Assembly: GCA_023150835.1 (NCBI GenBank)
Contig: JAKLKB010000036.1
Coordinates: 1 to 47,724 of the forward strand
Direction of reading: 5' to 3'
DNA length: 47,724 nucleotides
DNA from: Myxococcota bacterium
GTDB taxonomy: Bacteria; Myxococcota_C; UBA6777
The notes under the pieces are model-generated. The model made no database searches and had not been told where the DNA came from. It saw only the letters and a program-made list of their open reading frames with translations. The position numbers were made by a program, and so were the translations under genes. Shown piece after piece: positions 26,662-34,531 of the stretch (its first letter is position 1; every line of letters starts with the position of its first letter).

Positions 26662-28461
26662 TCAGTCCAGTCCGAGTTGAAGCATCACGGGTTTGTTGTA
26701 GCGCAGTGGACTCTTTTCACGCAAGGTCTTTTCCATCCCCTCCAGCGCCTTTTGCTGTGCGCCGCGCTTCATTTTGTTGAGTATCTCTTTGGCTTCGCGA
26801 GCAAATTCTTCTTTGTTCGGGCCGATCCGACGAACGAGGCGCACCAGATAATACTGGTTGCCCACCAGATAAGGTTTCGAGACCCAAGGTTTTTTCTCGT
26901 TGAGCGCCAAAACTTCACTGCGCAGCGCATCGTTGGACTGGAGCAACGGATGGCGAGGCATGGTCGAGATCACGACAGTCGCCTCGGGGGTTTTGAGATC
27001 CCCAAGCGTACTCAAAACCAGATCTCGAACAAGCTGCGCGGGCTGAGCTGCCGTCGGCGGGGCCGCAGGATTTGGTGCAACAGAGCGCAGCACAGGCAAC
27101 GGATCGCGGCCCAGACTTTTCCACACACCAAGAACCCACGGAAGACCTTGTAGCTCCAACAATTGTTGGAGATAGGCGCGAGAAAGTTTATCAAAATACA
27201 GCTTGCCCAGTTCGAGGCGTGCGTCTTCAAAACTTCCCGACGGACCGCCCTTTTGGCCGATCAGTTTGATGATATGCAGGCCAAACTGTGTGCGTACGAT
27301 CGAGCTAATCGCGCCGATCTTTTGCAACGCAAAGGCCGCCTGATCAAAGGACGGAACCATCGCGCCGCGTGGGAAAAACCCAAGATCGCCACCTTGCGCA
27401 CGCGAAGGGCAAGTCGAATGTTGGCGCGCAAGATCCGAAAAGCGCTTGGGAGAAGCGAGGGCTTCTTGGCGGATCTTTTCCATTTTTTGATAGACTTCTG
27501 CGGTGCTTTGCTTGTCTGCGTTGGGGTCCAAACGCAGCAAGATGTGGCGAGCGCGGATCTGTTTCCCTTCGGCGCGTTGGGTGATCTCTTGATACATCTC
27601 ACGCAACGCAGCGTCATGCTCCGCAAGAAAACGCTTGAGATCGTCCCCTTCGGGTTTGGCGATCTGCGGCAGACGCTGTAGATCAAAGCGAAGCATCTCC
27701 AACTCAAGCTTGAACCAGTCGCGTTGAAATGCTTTCCAAGCCTCTTCCTTTGAGGGGTTCGCGGCTTCCGCCACTTTTTTCATCATGTGGCTCGAAAGGA
27801 TCATCGCTCCCAACCATACGCGCAGATCGCTGTCTTGGATCTTCCAGTCTTTTAACGTATCATCATACTTTTTCTTAGAAAACACCGCGCCGTCATAAAA
27901 GAGCTTGGTTTTTTCGATTAATTCTTGAACTTCGTTGGGCTTCAACTGAATGCCTTGGCGCGAAGCTTCAAGGGCAAACAATTGTTGACGGATCAAAAAG
28001 CCCAAAAAATTCTTTTTAATTTGTTTTTGATACTGTGGTGGAAAACGAGACAAGCGCACCCGCGCAAAGTTCCATTCGAGAAACTTGGTCTCCAACAAAC
28101 AAACCTTGCCGCTGTAGATCGCACACGCCGAAGACATCTTGGTTTGTTCAAGGATATCCTGAATTACTCCGTCGATCTTTTTTGACGTGTCCTCTTTCGC
28201 ATCACCCGCTAACTTGGGCTTTTGCGCTGTATCTCCCTTTGAATCACCCGCTAACTTGGGCTTTTGCGCTGTATCACCCCTTGCATCACCCGATAACTTG
28301 GGCTTTTGCGCTGTATCGCCCTTGGTATCTTCCACCGTGTTGGGCGGTAGATCCGCAGGTTGTGAAGCTGCGACAGGCTGTGAGACAGGGCGCGAAGTAG
28401 GCTCCGCATGGGCAGACAAGGCCATCCCACCGAAGCAAAGAACCAAGAGAAGCAAACGCAT
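26662..28461 (-). CDS. Periplasmic parvulin-type peptidyl-prolyl isomerase (SurA/PpiD-like)
   Basis: A 599-residue protein with a signal peptide (MRLLLLVLCFGGMALSAHA), a low-complexity linker with three 14-residue repeats, a SurA-like N-terminal helical chaperone region (about 110-260) and a rotamase domain at about residues 310-420: IRARHILLRLDPNADK, FSDLARQHSTCPSRAQGGDL, GFFPRGAMVPSFDQAAF, FGLHIIKLIGQ. This is the canonical parvulin PpiC pattern. The C-terminal ~180 residues are a further helical region. Such proteins speed proline isomerisation and act as chaperones for exported and outer-membrane proteins. ATG 28461, with AAGGAAAT upstream, is chosen over GTG 28479. It sits between the GT-C/NHL fusion gene and the FG-GAP lipoprotein. 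Confidence 0.9.
   Translation of the reverse strand: MRLLLLVLCFGGMALSAHAEPTSRPVSQPVAASQPADLPPNTVEDTKGDTAQKPKLSGDARGDTAQKPKLAGDSKGDTAQKPKLAGDAKEDTSKKIDGVIQDILEQTKMSSACAIYSGKVCLLETKFLEWNFARVRLSRFPPQYQKQIKKNFLGFLIRQQLFALEASRQGIQLKPNEVQELIEKTKLFYDGAVFSKKKYDDTLKDWKIQDSDLRVWLGAMILSSHMMKKVAEAANPSKEEAWKAFQRDWFKLELEMLRFDLQRLPQIAKPEGDDLKRFLAEHDAALREMYQEITQRAEGKQIRARHILLRLDPNADKQSTAEVYQKMEKIRQEALASPKRFSDLARQHSTCPSRAQGGDLGFFPRGAMVPSFDQAAFALQKIGAISSIVRTQFGLHIIKLIGQKGGPSGSFEDARLELGKLYFDKLSRAYLQQLLELQGLPWVLGVWKSLGRDPLPVLRSVAPNPAAPPTAAQPAQLVRDLVLSTLGDLKTPEATVVISTMPRHPLLQSNDALRSEVLALNEKKPWVSKPYLVGNQYYLVRLVRRIGPNKEEFAREAKEILNKMKRGAQQKALEGMEKTLREKSPLRYNKPVMLQLGLD
28201..28326 (-). repeat. 42-bp in-frame minisatellite, 3 copies, in the parvulin gene
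   Basis: Units start at 28201, 28243 and 28285 and encode GDTAQKPKLAGDAK-like 14-residue blocks in the linker after the signal peptide; a degenerate fourth block (KEDTSKK) follows. Reading frame is kept. Confidence 0.9.
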
Positions 28462-28570
28462 CAACGATTTCCTTTCCACTCGAATGTGTCAACAAGAAGC
28501 ACGACCACACCGCGCCGAAACTCCCAGCCAACAAGCTCCTTGGCGCCCCCTCTGAGAAGCGCACCTTCTC

Positions 28571-31402
28571 TCAAGGCACACCAAGCACACGCACACAATG
28601 ATTTTCCGCCTCAACCGTCAAGAGCCGCCGCGTCGATGCCTGCCACAACAAGCCCGCAGGATGCGCAAACATTGCCTGATGCAATGGCCCATCCAAAAAG
28701 CTACGCCCCCAACGCGCAGAACCTGCAACGATCTCCGCTTGCTTCTTACCGACACGCCAACGCACGATCTGATGGCTCCCAAATAACGAGATGTACAACC
28801 ACCCCTCCCCCCACACCAAACCAAAAGGCCGACTCCCCGAAGCAAAGCGCAACACAGTCTGAACGCGCCCCGCTGGATCGATCTGTCGCAGCGCATCACC
28901 CAGCATATCCGTCACAAAAAGACCCCCCGCCTGATCTCCAACGATCCGAACAGGACCGAAAAACCCGGCCTCCATCCGATCTCCATCTTCCACCACAGCC
29001 CGCCCCGATCCCGCCCATGTCTCCACTCGACCATCCGTCCGTAATCTTCGGATACGATGCGCCCCTGCATCCGCGATATACACCCTCCCATCCGCAGAAC
29101 GCCACAAGCCTTGTGGTTGCACAAACCTCGCCTCCTCCGCCGCTACATCCGTAGCTTCGCGCTTTCCGCCTCTATCCGTAGCCCCGCGCTTTCCGCCTCT
29201 ATCCGTAGCCCCGCGCTTTCCGCCTCTATCCGTAGCTTCGCGCTTTCCGCCTCTATCCGTAGCCCCGCGCTGCCCCCCTCCATCCGTAGCCCCGTGCTTT
29301 CCGCCTCTATCCGTAGCCCCGCGCTTTCCGCCTCTATCCGTAGCCCCGCGCTGCCCCCCTCCATCCGTAGCCCCGTGCTTTCCGCCTCCTGCCACCGTCG
29401 TCACGCGCCCAAGCGCAGACACCCGTCGGATCCGCTTGTTTCCTGTATCAGAGACATACACTCCACCCGCTCCATCCGAGACCAGAGCGGTCGGTCCATC
29501 AAAACGCGCCCGCTCTCCCACACCATCGAGAAAGCCACGCTCCCCTCCCACCCAACGGCTCACCCCACCCTCTCGATCAATCCGACGGATACGATGTCCT
29601 TCCATCTCCAACACAAGAACGCTTCCATCCGCTTGCTGCAAAAGATCCATCGGCATCGCAATCCGAGCCCGCCAGCGCCGACCGTCTCGCTCTCCCGCCA
29701 ACGTCGGCATCCCCGCCAACGTCCACACACAACCGCGATCTCCGCCCACCCGAGGGATCGCAGACCATGCCCCCCGATATGCCGAACAATCGGGCTTTTT
29801 CAACAAGACCGACGTGTCACTTGGCGCAGAAGAGATCCTCGGTGCGCTCGGTCGCGTTGACGTTCGACCCGAAGATGCAGGGCGTGTACTTGATTCAGAA
29901 AAGTTCTGCGCAAGATCGGAGCGCGGATGCCTGCCAAGCCGAGGGGGCGTGTTTCGCTCGGAAAAGGTCTCAGCCCGCTGTGTGTTGTAGAGGTATGCCG
30001 TAAAATCATTGCGCCGAAACACCTCTTGCGCAAAAAGACCACGCCCCAGCTTTTTAAGATACAGGCGATCGATCACCGCCCATTGATACGGATTTTTGGG
30101 CTGATTCATTTTTTCTCGCGTGATCAGCCCCCCCCAATCGTGCATCGGCTGATCGCTATAAAAAGCCAGCGTACCGACTTCGACACTTGCGATCCGATCC
30201 GTTTTCTTCCCAACTTCCCGAAGATACGACACGATATCGCGATACACTTCTTGCCGCGCCCCCAACCAATAATGCGTTGGATACGCTTGTATCGACGATA
30301 TCGTCTGCGTCCCGTACCATGCTCCCCCCACAACAAACACGCCCACCAAGCCCCAACGCAACCAAACCACACGAACAACCGCCTCCCACAGCGCAAAGCC
30401 ACCACACCAAACGCACAACACAAACACCACCACCGCAGGGTAAAGGTGCCACGCATGGCTTGTAAACGGTCGCAAGTATAGATACGCGAGCAGATGCAGC
30501 CCCCCATACAAGGGCAAGATCCACAACGAACGCGACCGACGCCCCATCCACACGATCCCCCACATACACACACCCCACACCACCACGATCACCTCACACG
30601 AAACCGCCACTCCCCCCACAGACCACGACGCCAGATGACGCAACTCATGGAAAAGATAACCCCACACACCCACCCGCTGAAACTTCGCCGCTGCGGATTG
30701 CGGCAACGGCGAACCAAAATACCACCACGCAAACCCCAGCCAAGGCCCCCAGATCGCTGCGTATACCACAGCGCTCGCCATCAGTCGCTGCGGCGCTCTC
30801 CACAAACACCATCCCCCCAACAATGCCCCCCACAAGGCCGCATCGGGCCGAAGCAAAGCCGCTACCGACGCCCAGATCGCCGCCATCACCCACCGCTGCT
30901 CCACCGCCATCACCGCCGCCCAAAGCCCCGCAGCCATCACAAGATGCGTCTCCATCGCCACCCAAGCCGACGAACCCGCACCACCCACCGCCAAGATCAT
31001 CGCTAACACCACTGCATACCCTTCGCCCACGATCCGAAACAGCCGATACACCGCAACAGACTGCAAGCACCATCCCAAACACCCCAGCAACGACATCACC
31101 GACGGCATCCACGCTTTCCCCACCCAAGCATACACCCACGCCGACAACAGCAGATGCCCCGGAGCCGTCGAACCCATCAGCCGTTCGCCCGGATTGAAAA
31201 CCACCCCTCGCCCCAACGCCAAATTCTCCCCATAGCGGTAAGTGATAAACGCATCATCAAACCGATAACCATGCAGTCCCCACGCCATCCCCAACCACCA
31301 GATCACCCCCAACACCCCCAACACCCCCCAACCGCGCCGTGTGAGACCCCCCTCCCAAACCAACCCACCAACGCCCAACGCTCCAACCCACAACACGATC
31401 AA
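28571..31402 (-). CDS. Fusion of GT-C-type membrane glycosyltransferase and NHL-repeat beta-propeller
   Basis: A 943-residue protein. The first ~430 residues hold about ten TM helices and the GT-C/ArnT-like first-loop motif GYRFDDAFITYRYGENLALG (Asp-rich FDDAF), then GERLMGSTAPGHLL, typical of bacterial lipid-linked mannosyl/arabinosyl transferases. A Ser/Pro/Arg-rich linker (about 480-560) leads to an NHL-repeat propeller (about 580-940): MPMDLLQQADGSVLVLEMEG, GGVYVSDTGNKRIRRV, GRVYIADAGAHRIRRL, GGLFVTDMLGDALRQI. Nine 27-bp repeats encode a Gly/Arg-rich loop inside the propeller. The start codon is TTG at 31402, overlapping the SPFH stop as TTGA; GTG 31396 is an alternative. Coupled translation with the SPFH gene is likely. 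The propeller should face the periplasm; the sugar and acceptor are unknown. Confidence 0.82.
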   Translation of the reverse strand: MIVLWVGALGVGGLVWEGGLTRRGWGVLGVLGVIWWLGMAWGLHGYRFDDAFITYRYGENLALGRGVVFNPGERLMGSTAPGHLLLSAWVYAWVGKAWMPSVMSLLGCLGWCLQSVAVYRLFRIVGEGYAVVLAMILAVGGAGSSAWVAMETHLVMAAGLWAAVMAVEQRWVMAAIWASVAALLRPDAALWGALLGGWCLWRAPQRLMASAVVYAAIWGPWLGFAWWYFGSPLPQSAAAKFQRVGVWGYLFHELRHLASWSVGGVAVSCEVIVVVWGVCMWGIVWMGRRSRSLWILPLYGGLHLLAYLYLRPFTSHAWHLYPAVVVFVLCVWCGGFALWEAVVRVVWLRWGLVGVFVVGGAWYGTQTISSIQAYPTHYWLGARQEVYRDIVSYLREVGKKTDRIASVEVGTLAFYSDQPMHDWGGLITREKMNQPKNPYQWAVIDRLYLKKLGRGLFAQEVFRRNDFTAYLYNTQRAETFSERNTPPRLGRHPRSDLAQNFSESSTRPASSGRTSTRPSAPRISSAPSDTSVLLKKPDCSAYRGAWSAIPRVGGDRGCVWTLAGMPTLAGERDGRRWRARIAMPMDLLQQADGSVLVLEMEGHRIRRIDREGGVSRWVGGERGFLDGVGERARFDGPTALVSDGAGGVYVSDTGNKRIRRVSALGRVTTVAGGGKHGATDGGGQRGATDRGGKRGATDRGGKHGATDGGGQRGATDRGGKREATDRGGKRGATDRGGKRGATDRGGKREATDVAAEEARFVQPQGLWRSADGRVYIADAGAHRIRRLRTDGRVETWAGSGRAVVEDGDRMEAGFFGPVRIVGDQAGGLFVTDMLGDALRQIDPAGRVQTVLRFASGSRPFGLVWGEGWLYISLFGSHQIVRWRVGKKQAEIVAGSARWGRSFLDGPLHQAMFAHPAGLLWQASTRRLLTVEAENHCVRVLGVP
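29148..29391 (-). repeat. 27-bp in-frame minisatellite, 9 copies, in the NHL propeller
   Basis: Nine units of 27 bp encode 9-residue blocks of the type KRGATDRGG, with variants KHGATDGGG, QRGATDRGG and KREATDRGG. The variants recur in the same order (KHG, QRG, KR-), which suggests that blocks of several units were duplicated together. The array lies in a loop of the NHL propeller and keeps the frame. Confidence 0.92.
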
Positions 31403-32730
31403 GGCCCGTCATCCTCCATCAATCCAAAACCGCCCGATGATTCGGAGGCTTGCGCTTCCTCTCCCGTCCGCACAAGCGTTGCTTCTTTTGACGTAGTTTG
31501 CGCTTCGACCAAACGCTGCAAACTTTCGATCAAGCCTCCCAACAGGCCCGTAGGACCGCCTTGTGCATCCGAAGAGTACCAACGGATATCACGCAACGGC
31601 AACTGACGCAAGGCTTGCGAGGCTTCTTGCACGATCCACCGCGTAATCTCGGCTTGGCGCACTTCGGGCAACTTCTGTTCTTCGAGCGCGTTGCGTTGTG
31701 CAAGGTTCTCCAACAAGGCCGACTCCAGCGCTTTTTCCCGCGAGACTCGTGCTTCCACTTCTTGAAACGCACGTTGCTGTTCCTCTTGCTGTAGTACCAT
31801 CCGCAGGCGCTCGTCCTCCAACCGCCGCGCATAATCAAAGGCCAACCGCTTCATCGACAACGTGTGTTGGGCCTCCAGTTGCAGCGCGTCGAGCGCCGAT
31901 TGTTGGGCCAGTTGGCGTTGGCGACTGACTAACTCTTGCTCAAACAATCGCGCCTTTTCTTCTTCTTTCTCTAGCGCGATCTGGGCGATCTGAACTTCTT
32001 GTTCGCGCTGCGTTTGCGCCCGCTTTAGCGCGATATCTCGCTCTTGTTCCAGCTCCATCTCGCTGCGTTTTTGCTGCGCCTCCAACCGAATCCGCAACGC
32101 ATCCCGCTTGCTCCCTTCGACATACGCCGCCTGTAGATCCGCAAACAACGCGCCTTCCACCACATCAGTCCCCGTCACCTCCAAACTTTCCAACGCCACC
32201 CCCCAACCTTTCACCGCCACCTTGAGCTCGCCCTCGATCAACCCCCCAAGTTCTTTTGGATCCGCCAACAGCGCAGGCAAAGACAACCGCACCACGCTCT
32301 TGCGCAACGCAGCCTCCAACATCCGTCGAAACGCTTGATACTGCGCCCGATTCAACGCATGGTGAAACGTCAGATCGCGTGTGCGTTGGCCCCATTTGTT
32401 CTCAATCCCCAACTTGGAAAAAGCCAAAAAAGGATCGTTTCCCTCTGGATTGACCGACCACAACACAAATCCACGCACCACCACAGGCTGGTTTTCTTTC
32501 GTATACACCTGCGTTTCAAACGTCACCCGCTGCATCGTACTCGTAAAAGAAACCACCATATCCCCCCACCCTCGCCACAAACGAATCCCCACACCCGCTT
32601 TGACGAGCTTTCCATTCCGCACCAACAACAACCACTGGTTCGGTTCTGCCACCTCATAACGCGACCATACCCACCACAACAGCGCGATCCCCCCCACGCT
32701 TAGCCACAACGTCGAATACTCCCAAAACAT
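31399..32730 (-). CDS. SPFH/Band 7 (flotillin-like) membrane protein
   Basis: A 443-residue protein with an N-terminal hydrophobic anchor (LWLSVGGIALLWWVW), the SPFH domain at about residues 25-190 (PNQWLLLVRNGKLVKAGVGI, QRVTFETQVYTKENQPV, then VALESLEVTGTDV), and a long Glu/Gln/Arg-rich coiled coil at about 200-370, the flotillin/prohibitin layout. Such proteins form oligomeric membrane microdomain cages. The C-terminus is a short Gly/Glu-rich tail. ATG 32730 has GGGAGG 7 nt upstream. Its stop overlaps the TTG start of the glycosyltransferase-NHL fusion by 4 bp, so the two products are made together and may act on the same membrane patch. Confidence 0.88.
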   Translation of the reverse strand: MFWEYSTLWLSVGGIALLWWVWSRYEVAEPNQWLLLVRNGKLVKAGVGIRLWRGWGDMVVSFTSTMQRVTFETQVYTKENQPVVVRGFVLWSVNPEGNDPFLAFSKLGIENKWGQRTRDLTFHHALNRAQYQAFRRMLEAALRKSVVRLSLPALLADPKELGGLIEGELKVAVKGWGVALESLEVTGTDVVEGALFADLQAAYVEGSKRDALRIRLEAQQKRSEMELEQERDIALKRAQTQREQEVQIAQIALEKEEEKARLFEQELVSRQRQLAQQSALDALQLEAQHTLSMKRLAFDYARRLEDERLRMVLQQEEQQRAFQEVEARVSREKALESALLENLAQRNALEEQKLPEVRQAEITRWIVQEASQALRQLPLRDIRWYSSDAQGGPTGLLGGLIESLQRLVEAQTTSKEATLVRTGEEAQASESSGGFGLMEDDGP

Positions 32731-32874
32731 CGATCACCTCCCATTTGATACAGGCTCCTTTGCACCATAACCCAAGTTCACCCCACAACCCAAGACGCTG
32801 CCGCCCCTTCACAATCTCCCCCCTCTATGCTACACCACCTCTCCGCTTCCACGCCATTAAGGAGCAAGATCCGT

Positions 32875-33510
32875 ATGTTTCGCCCATATTCTCCTCTGTT
32901 GTTTCTTCTCTTTGGCCTCGCCGCCGTTTTGTTGACTCAATGCCAAACCCCCGTCAACTACCCTCCCCTCGCTTGTAAACAAGACGACGATTGCGGAGCC
33001 TTCCGCCGCTGTGTTTCAGGTGTATGCAGCTTTTCTCAGATCGAAGCCGTCAACCCCTACGAACCCCCCTTCCAACTCGAACCCTTCACTCCCGAAGAAG
33101 GCTCCACAGAACCCCTCCCCGACGAATCCATCCTCCCCGAAGAATTCACCGCTCCTGACGAGACCGCAAATCCCGACGAGACCGCAAATCCCGACGAGAC
33201 CGCAAATCCCGACGAGACCACAAATCCCGATGAGGCCACAAATCCCGATGAGGCCGCAAATCCCGACGAGGCCGCAAATCCCGACGAGACCTCAAACCCT
33301 GACGAGGCTGTCCTTCCCGATGAGCTCACCTCCCCCGATGAGGCCGCAAACCCCGATGAGGCCACAAACCCCGATGAGGCCACAAACCCCGATGAGGCCA
33401 CAAACCCCGACGAGTCTGTTCTTCCCGACGAACCCACTCCCCCCAGCGAACCCACCCCCGAATCCGAAATGTCTCCCGAAGAGCTCTCCCTCCCAGACGC
33501 CGGCCCCTAA
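32875..33510 (+). CDS. Small repeat-rich lipoprotein
   Basis: A 211-residue lipoprotein. The signal peptide PLLFLLFGLAAVLLTQC ends in a lipobox (LTQC). A Cys-rich mini-motif (ACKQDDDCGAFRRCVSGVCS) follows, very like that of the FG-GAP lipoprotein at 24631-26613. The rest, about residues 75-200, is an acidic Pro/Asp/Glu/Asn repeat of the six-residue type NPDEAA / NPDETA encoded by an 18-bp minisatellite. No enzymatic domain is seen; an extended surface or periplasmic stalk is the simplest reading. ATG 32875 has AAGGAG upstream at a longish 10-nt spacing; the open frame begins earlier but without a signal peptide. It diverges from the SPFH gene across a 144-bp region. Confidence 0.85.
   Translation: MFRPYSPLLFLLFGLAAVLLTQCQTPVNYPPLACKQDDDCGAFRRCVSGVCSFSQIEAVNPYEPPFQLEPFTPEEGSTEPLPDESILPEEFTAPDETANPDETANPDETANPDETTNPDEATNPDEAANPDEAANPDETSNPDEAVLPDELTSPDEAANPDEATNPDEATNPDEATNPDESVLPDEPTPPSEPTPESEMSPEELSLPDAGP
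33160..33425 (+). repeat. 18-bp in-frame minisatellite in the small lipoprotein gene
   Basis: About fifteen 18-bp units encode PDE-containing six-residue blocks (NPDETA, NPDEAT, NPDEAA, with VLPDEx and TSPDEA variants). Because 18 bp is a multiple of three, the opposite strand also reads open (SSGFVA-like repeats), which is a shadow and not a gene. Confidence 0.92.
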
Positions 33511-33555
33511 GGACTCTTTGCTCGCTGGATCAGAGCCAACTGCGGGATCATTTTT

Positions 33556-33700
33556 TATGGGGCGTTGCCCCATACCCCACAAGGGAACTCCGTCCCCTTG
33601 ACCCCACGTTGGCGGAACAAACATACGTTTTTCAAACCAGCGTCTGCACCGTTTGAGACGCCGCGAACGCGGGGTCTTTGTCAACCGCATCACTCCTATC
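33556..33700 (+). repeat. Dispersed ~140-bp hairpin repeat, copy A2
   Basis: It has the same block order as copy A1: TGGGGC-GTT-GCCCCA hairpin, AAGGG..CCCTT hairpin, GACCCCACGTTGG, TTTCAAACCAGCG, GCGAACGCGG, and GTCAACCGCATCACTCC. It stands alone between the lipoprotein stop and the 42-bp array. Confidence 0.85.
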
Positions 33701-33710
33701 TGGCCGAGAG

Positions 33711-34014
33711 AGGCACCCCAGAGGTACCTTGCTCGCGAAATCTGAGCGTTCGAGCCACCTCAGAGGTACCCTGCTCGTAGAATCTGAGCGTTCGAGCCAC
33801 CTCAGAGGTACCTTGCTCGCGAAATCTGAGCGTTCGAGCCGCCTCGAAGGTACTTTGCGCGTAGAATCTGAGCGTTCGAGCCACCTCGAAGGTACCTTGC
33901 TCGCAAAATCTGAGCGTTCGAGCCACCTCGAAGGTACCTTGCTCGCAAAATCTGAGCGTTCGAGCCACCTCGAAGGTACCCTGCGCGTAGAATCTGAGCG
34001 AGAAAGGTACCTAA
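33711..34014. repeat. 42-bp tandem array, 7 copies, intergenic
   Basis: Units begin at 33721, 33763, 33805, 33847, 33889, 33931 and 33973. The core is GAGGTACCTTGCTCGC followed by AAATCTGAGCGTTCGAGCC, with point variation between units (for example CGCGAAAT, CGTAGAAT and CGCAAAAT). Units are contiguous with no spacers, so this is a minisatellite and not a CRISPR array. The whole unit is conserved rather than only short blocks within it. Confidence 0.92.
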
Positions 34015-34035
34015 ATATAGAACTTTTTTTCAGTA

Positions 34036-34126
34036 TAGGACTTATACGATATCCAAATGATGTGTGATCGTAGGAGAGTGCGTAGAGGCCCGACCATTGG
34101 GCAGCCACAGGGGGCTGCCCCTACGT
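34036..34126 (+). repeat. 91-bp direct repeat, copy B1
   Basis: Begins TAGGACTTATACGATATCC and ends with the hairpin GGGCAGCC-ACAG-GGGGCTGCCC and CTACGT. It is identical to copy B2 at 34278-34368 apart from about two bases near 34093-34095. Confidence 0.9.
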
Positions 34127-34277
34127 GTTGGAAATCACACGGTGTTTTGTAGGGGCAGGCCCCCGTGCCTGCCCTCGCTCATATCATCTGTTGCGTCGCT
34201 GACCTCTTCATCGCTATCTGTTTTGAATGAACCCGTTCTTCGGGCGCGAAAGTTGAAGAAACTTAGTGATACTTACT

Positions 34278-34509
34278 TAGGACTTATACGATATCCAAAT
34301 GATGTGTGATCGTAGGAGAGTGCGTAGAGGCCCGATTATTGGGCAGCCACAGGGGGCTGCCCCTACGTCTTTACGATAACGCAACGGGCGGATTTCGTAT
34401 CACGCAGTTGAAAAGGGAAATCCTGAGATATCAGAATGTTGTAGGGGCGGTTCGCGAACCGCCCACGCCCGAACATGGGCCTTTTTCGTATCCAACTGCG
34501 TAAGTCCTA
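34278..34509. mobile_element. MITE-like element with TAGGACTTA terminal inverted repeats
   Basis: The left end reads TAGGACTTATACGATATCC and the right end, on the other strand, TAGGACTTACGCAGTTGGAT. The element is 232 bp, non-coding, and holds internal palindromes including a perfect 20-bp one (GGGCGGTTCGCGAACCGCCC at 34445-34464). If the outer TA is a target duplication, the inverted repeat is GGACTTA and the element would be of the IS630/Tc1 type. Copy B1 at 34036 shares only its left 91 bp, and 39679-39730 shares an internal segment. Confidence 0.6.
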
Positions 34510-34531
34510 TCAGTAATCATAAAAGAAAGGC

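Larger units (their letters stand above)
33511..34531. other. 1-kb repeat-rich region without a gene
   Basis: Between the small lipoprotein and the DUF4919-like gene there is no supported gene. In order it holds dispersed repeat copy A2 (33556-33700), a seven-copy 42-bp tandem array (33721-34014), two 91-bp direct repeats (34036-34126 and 34278-34368), several hairpins, and a MITE-like unit (34278-34509). Long open frames exist on both strands across the 42-bp array only because the unit is a multiple of three. Confidence 0.75.

Noticed and set aside
33057-33455. Minus-strand Ser/Gly repeat ORF opposite the small lipoprotein
   Set aside because: Mirror of the 18-bp repeat; the plus-strand frame has signal peptide and lipobox.
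33711-34014. Tandem 42-bp units considered as a CRISPR array
   Set aside because: Units abut with no unique spacers, the whole 42 bp is repeated, and no cas gene is in the window.
33632-34108. Long open frames on both strands across the 42-bp array considered as genes
   Set aside because: A unit divisible by three without stops opens several frames at once; no ribosome site or domain supports any of them.
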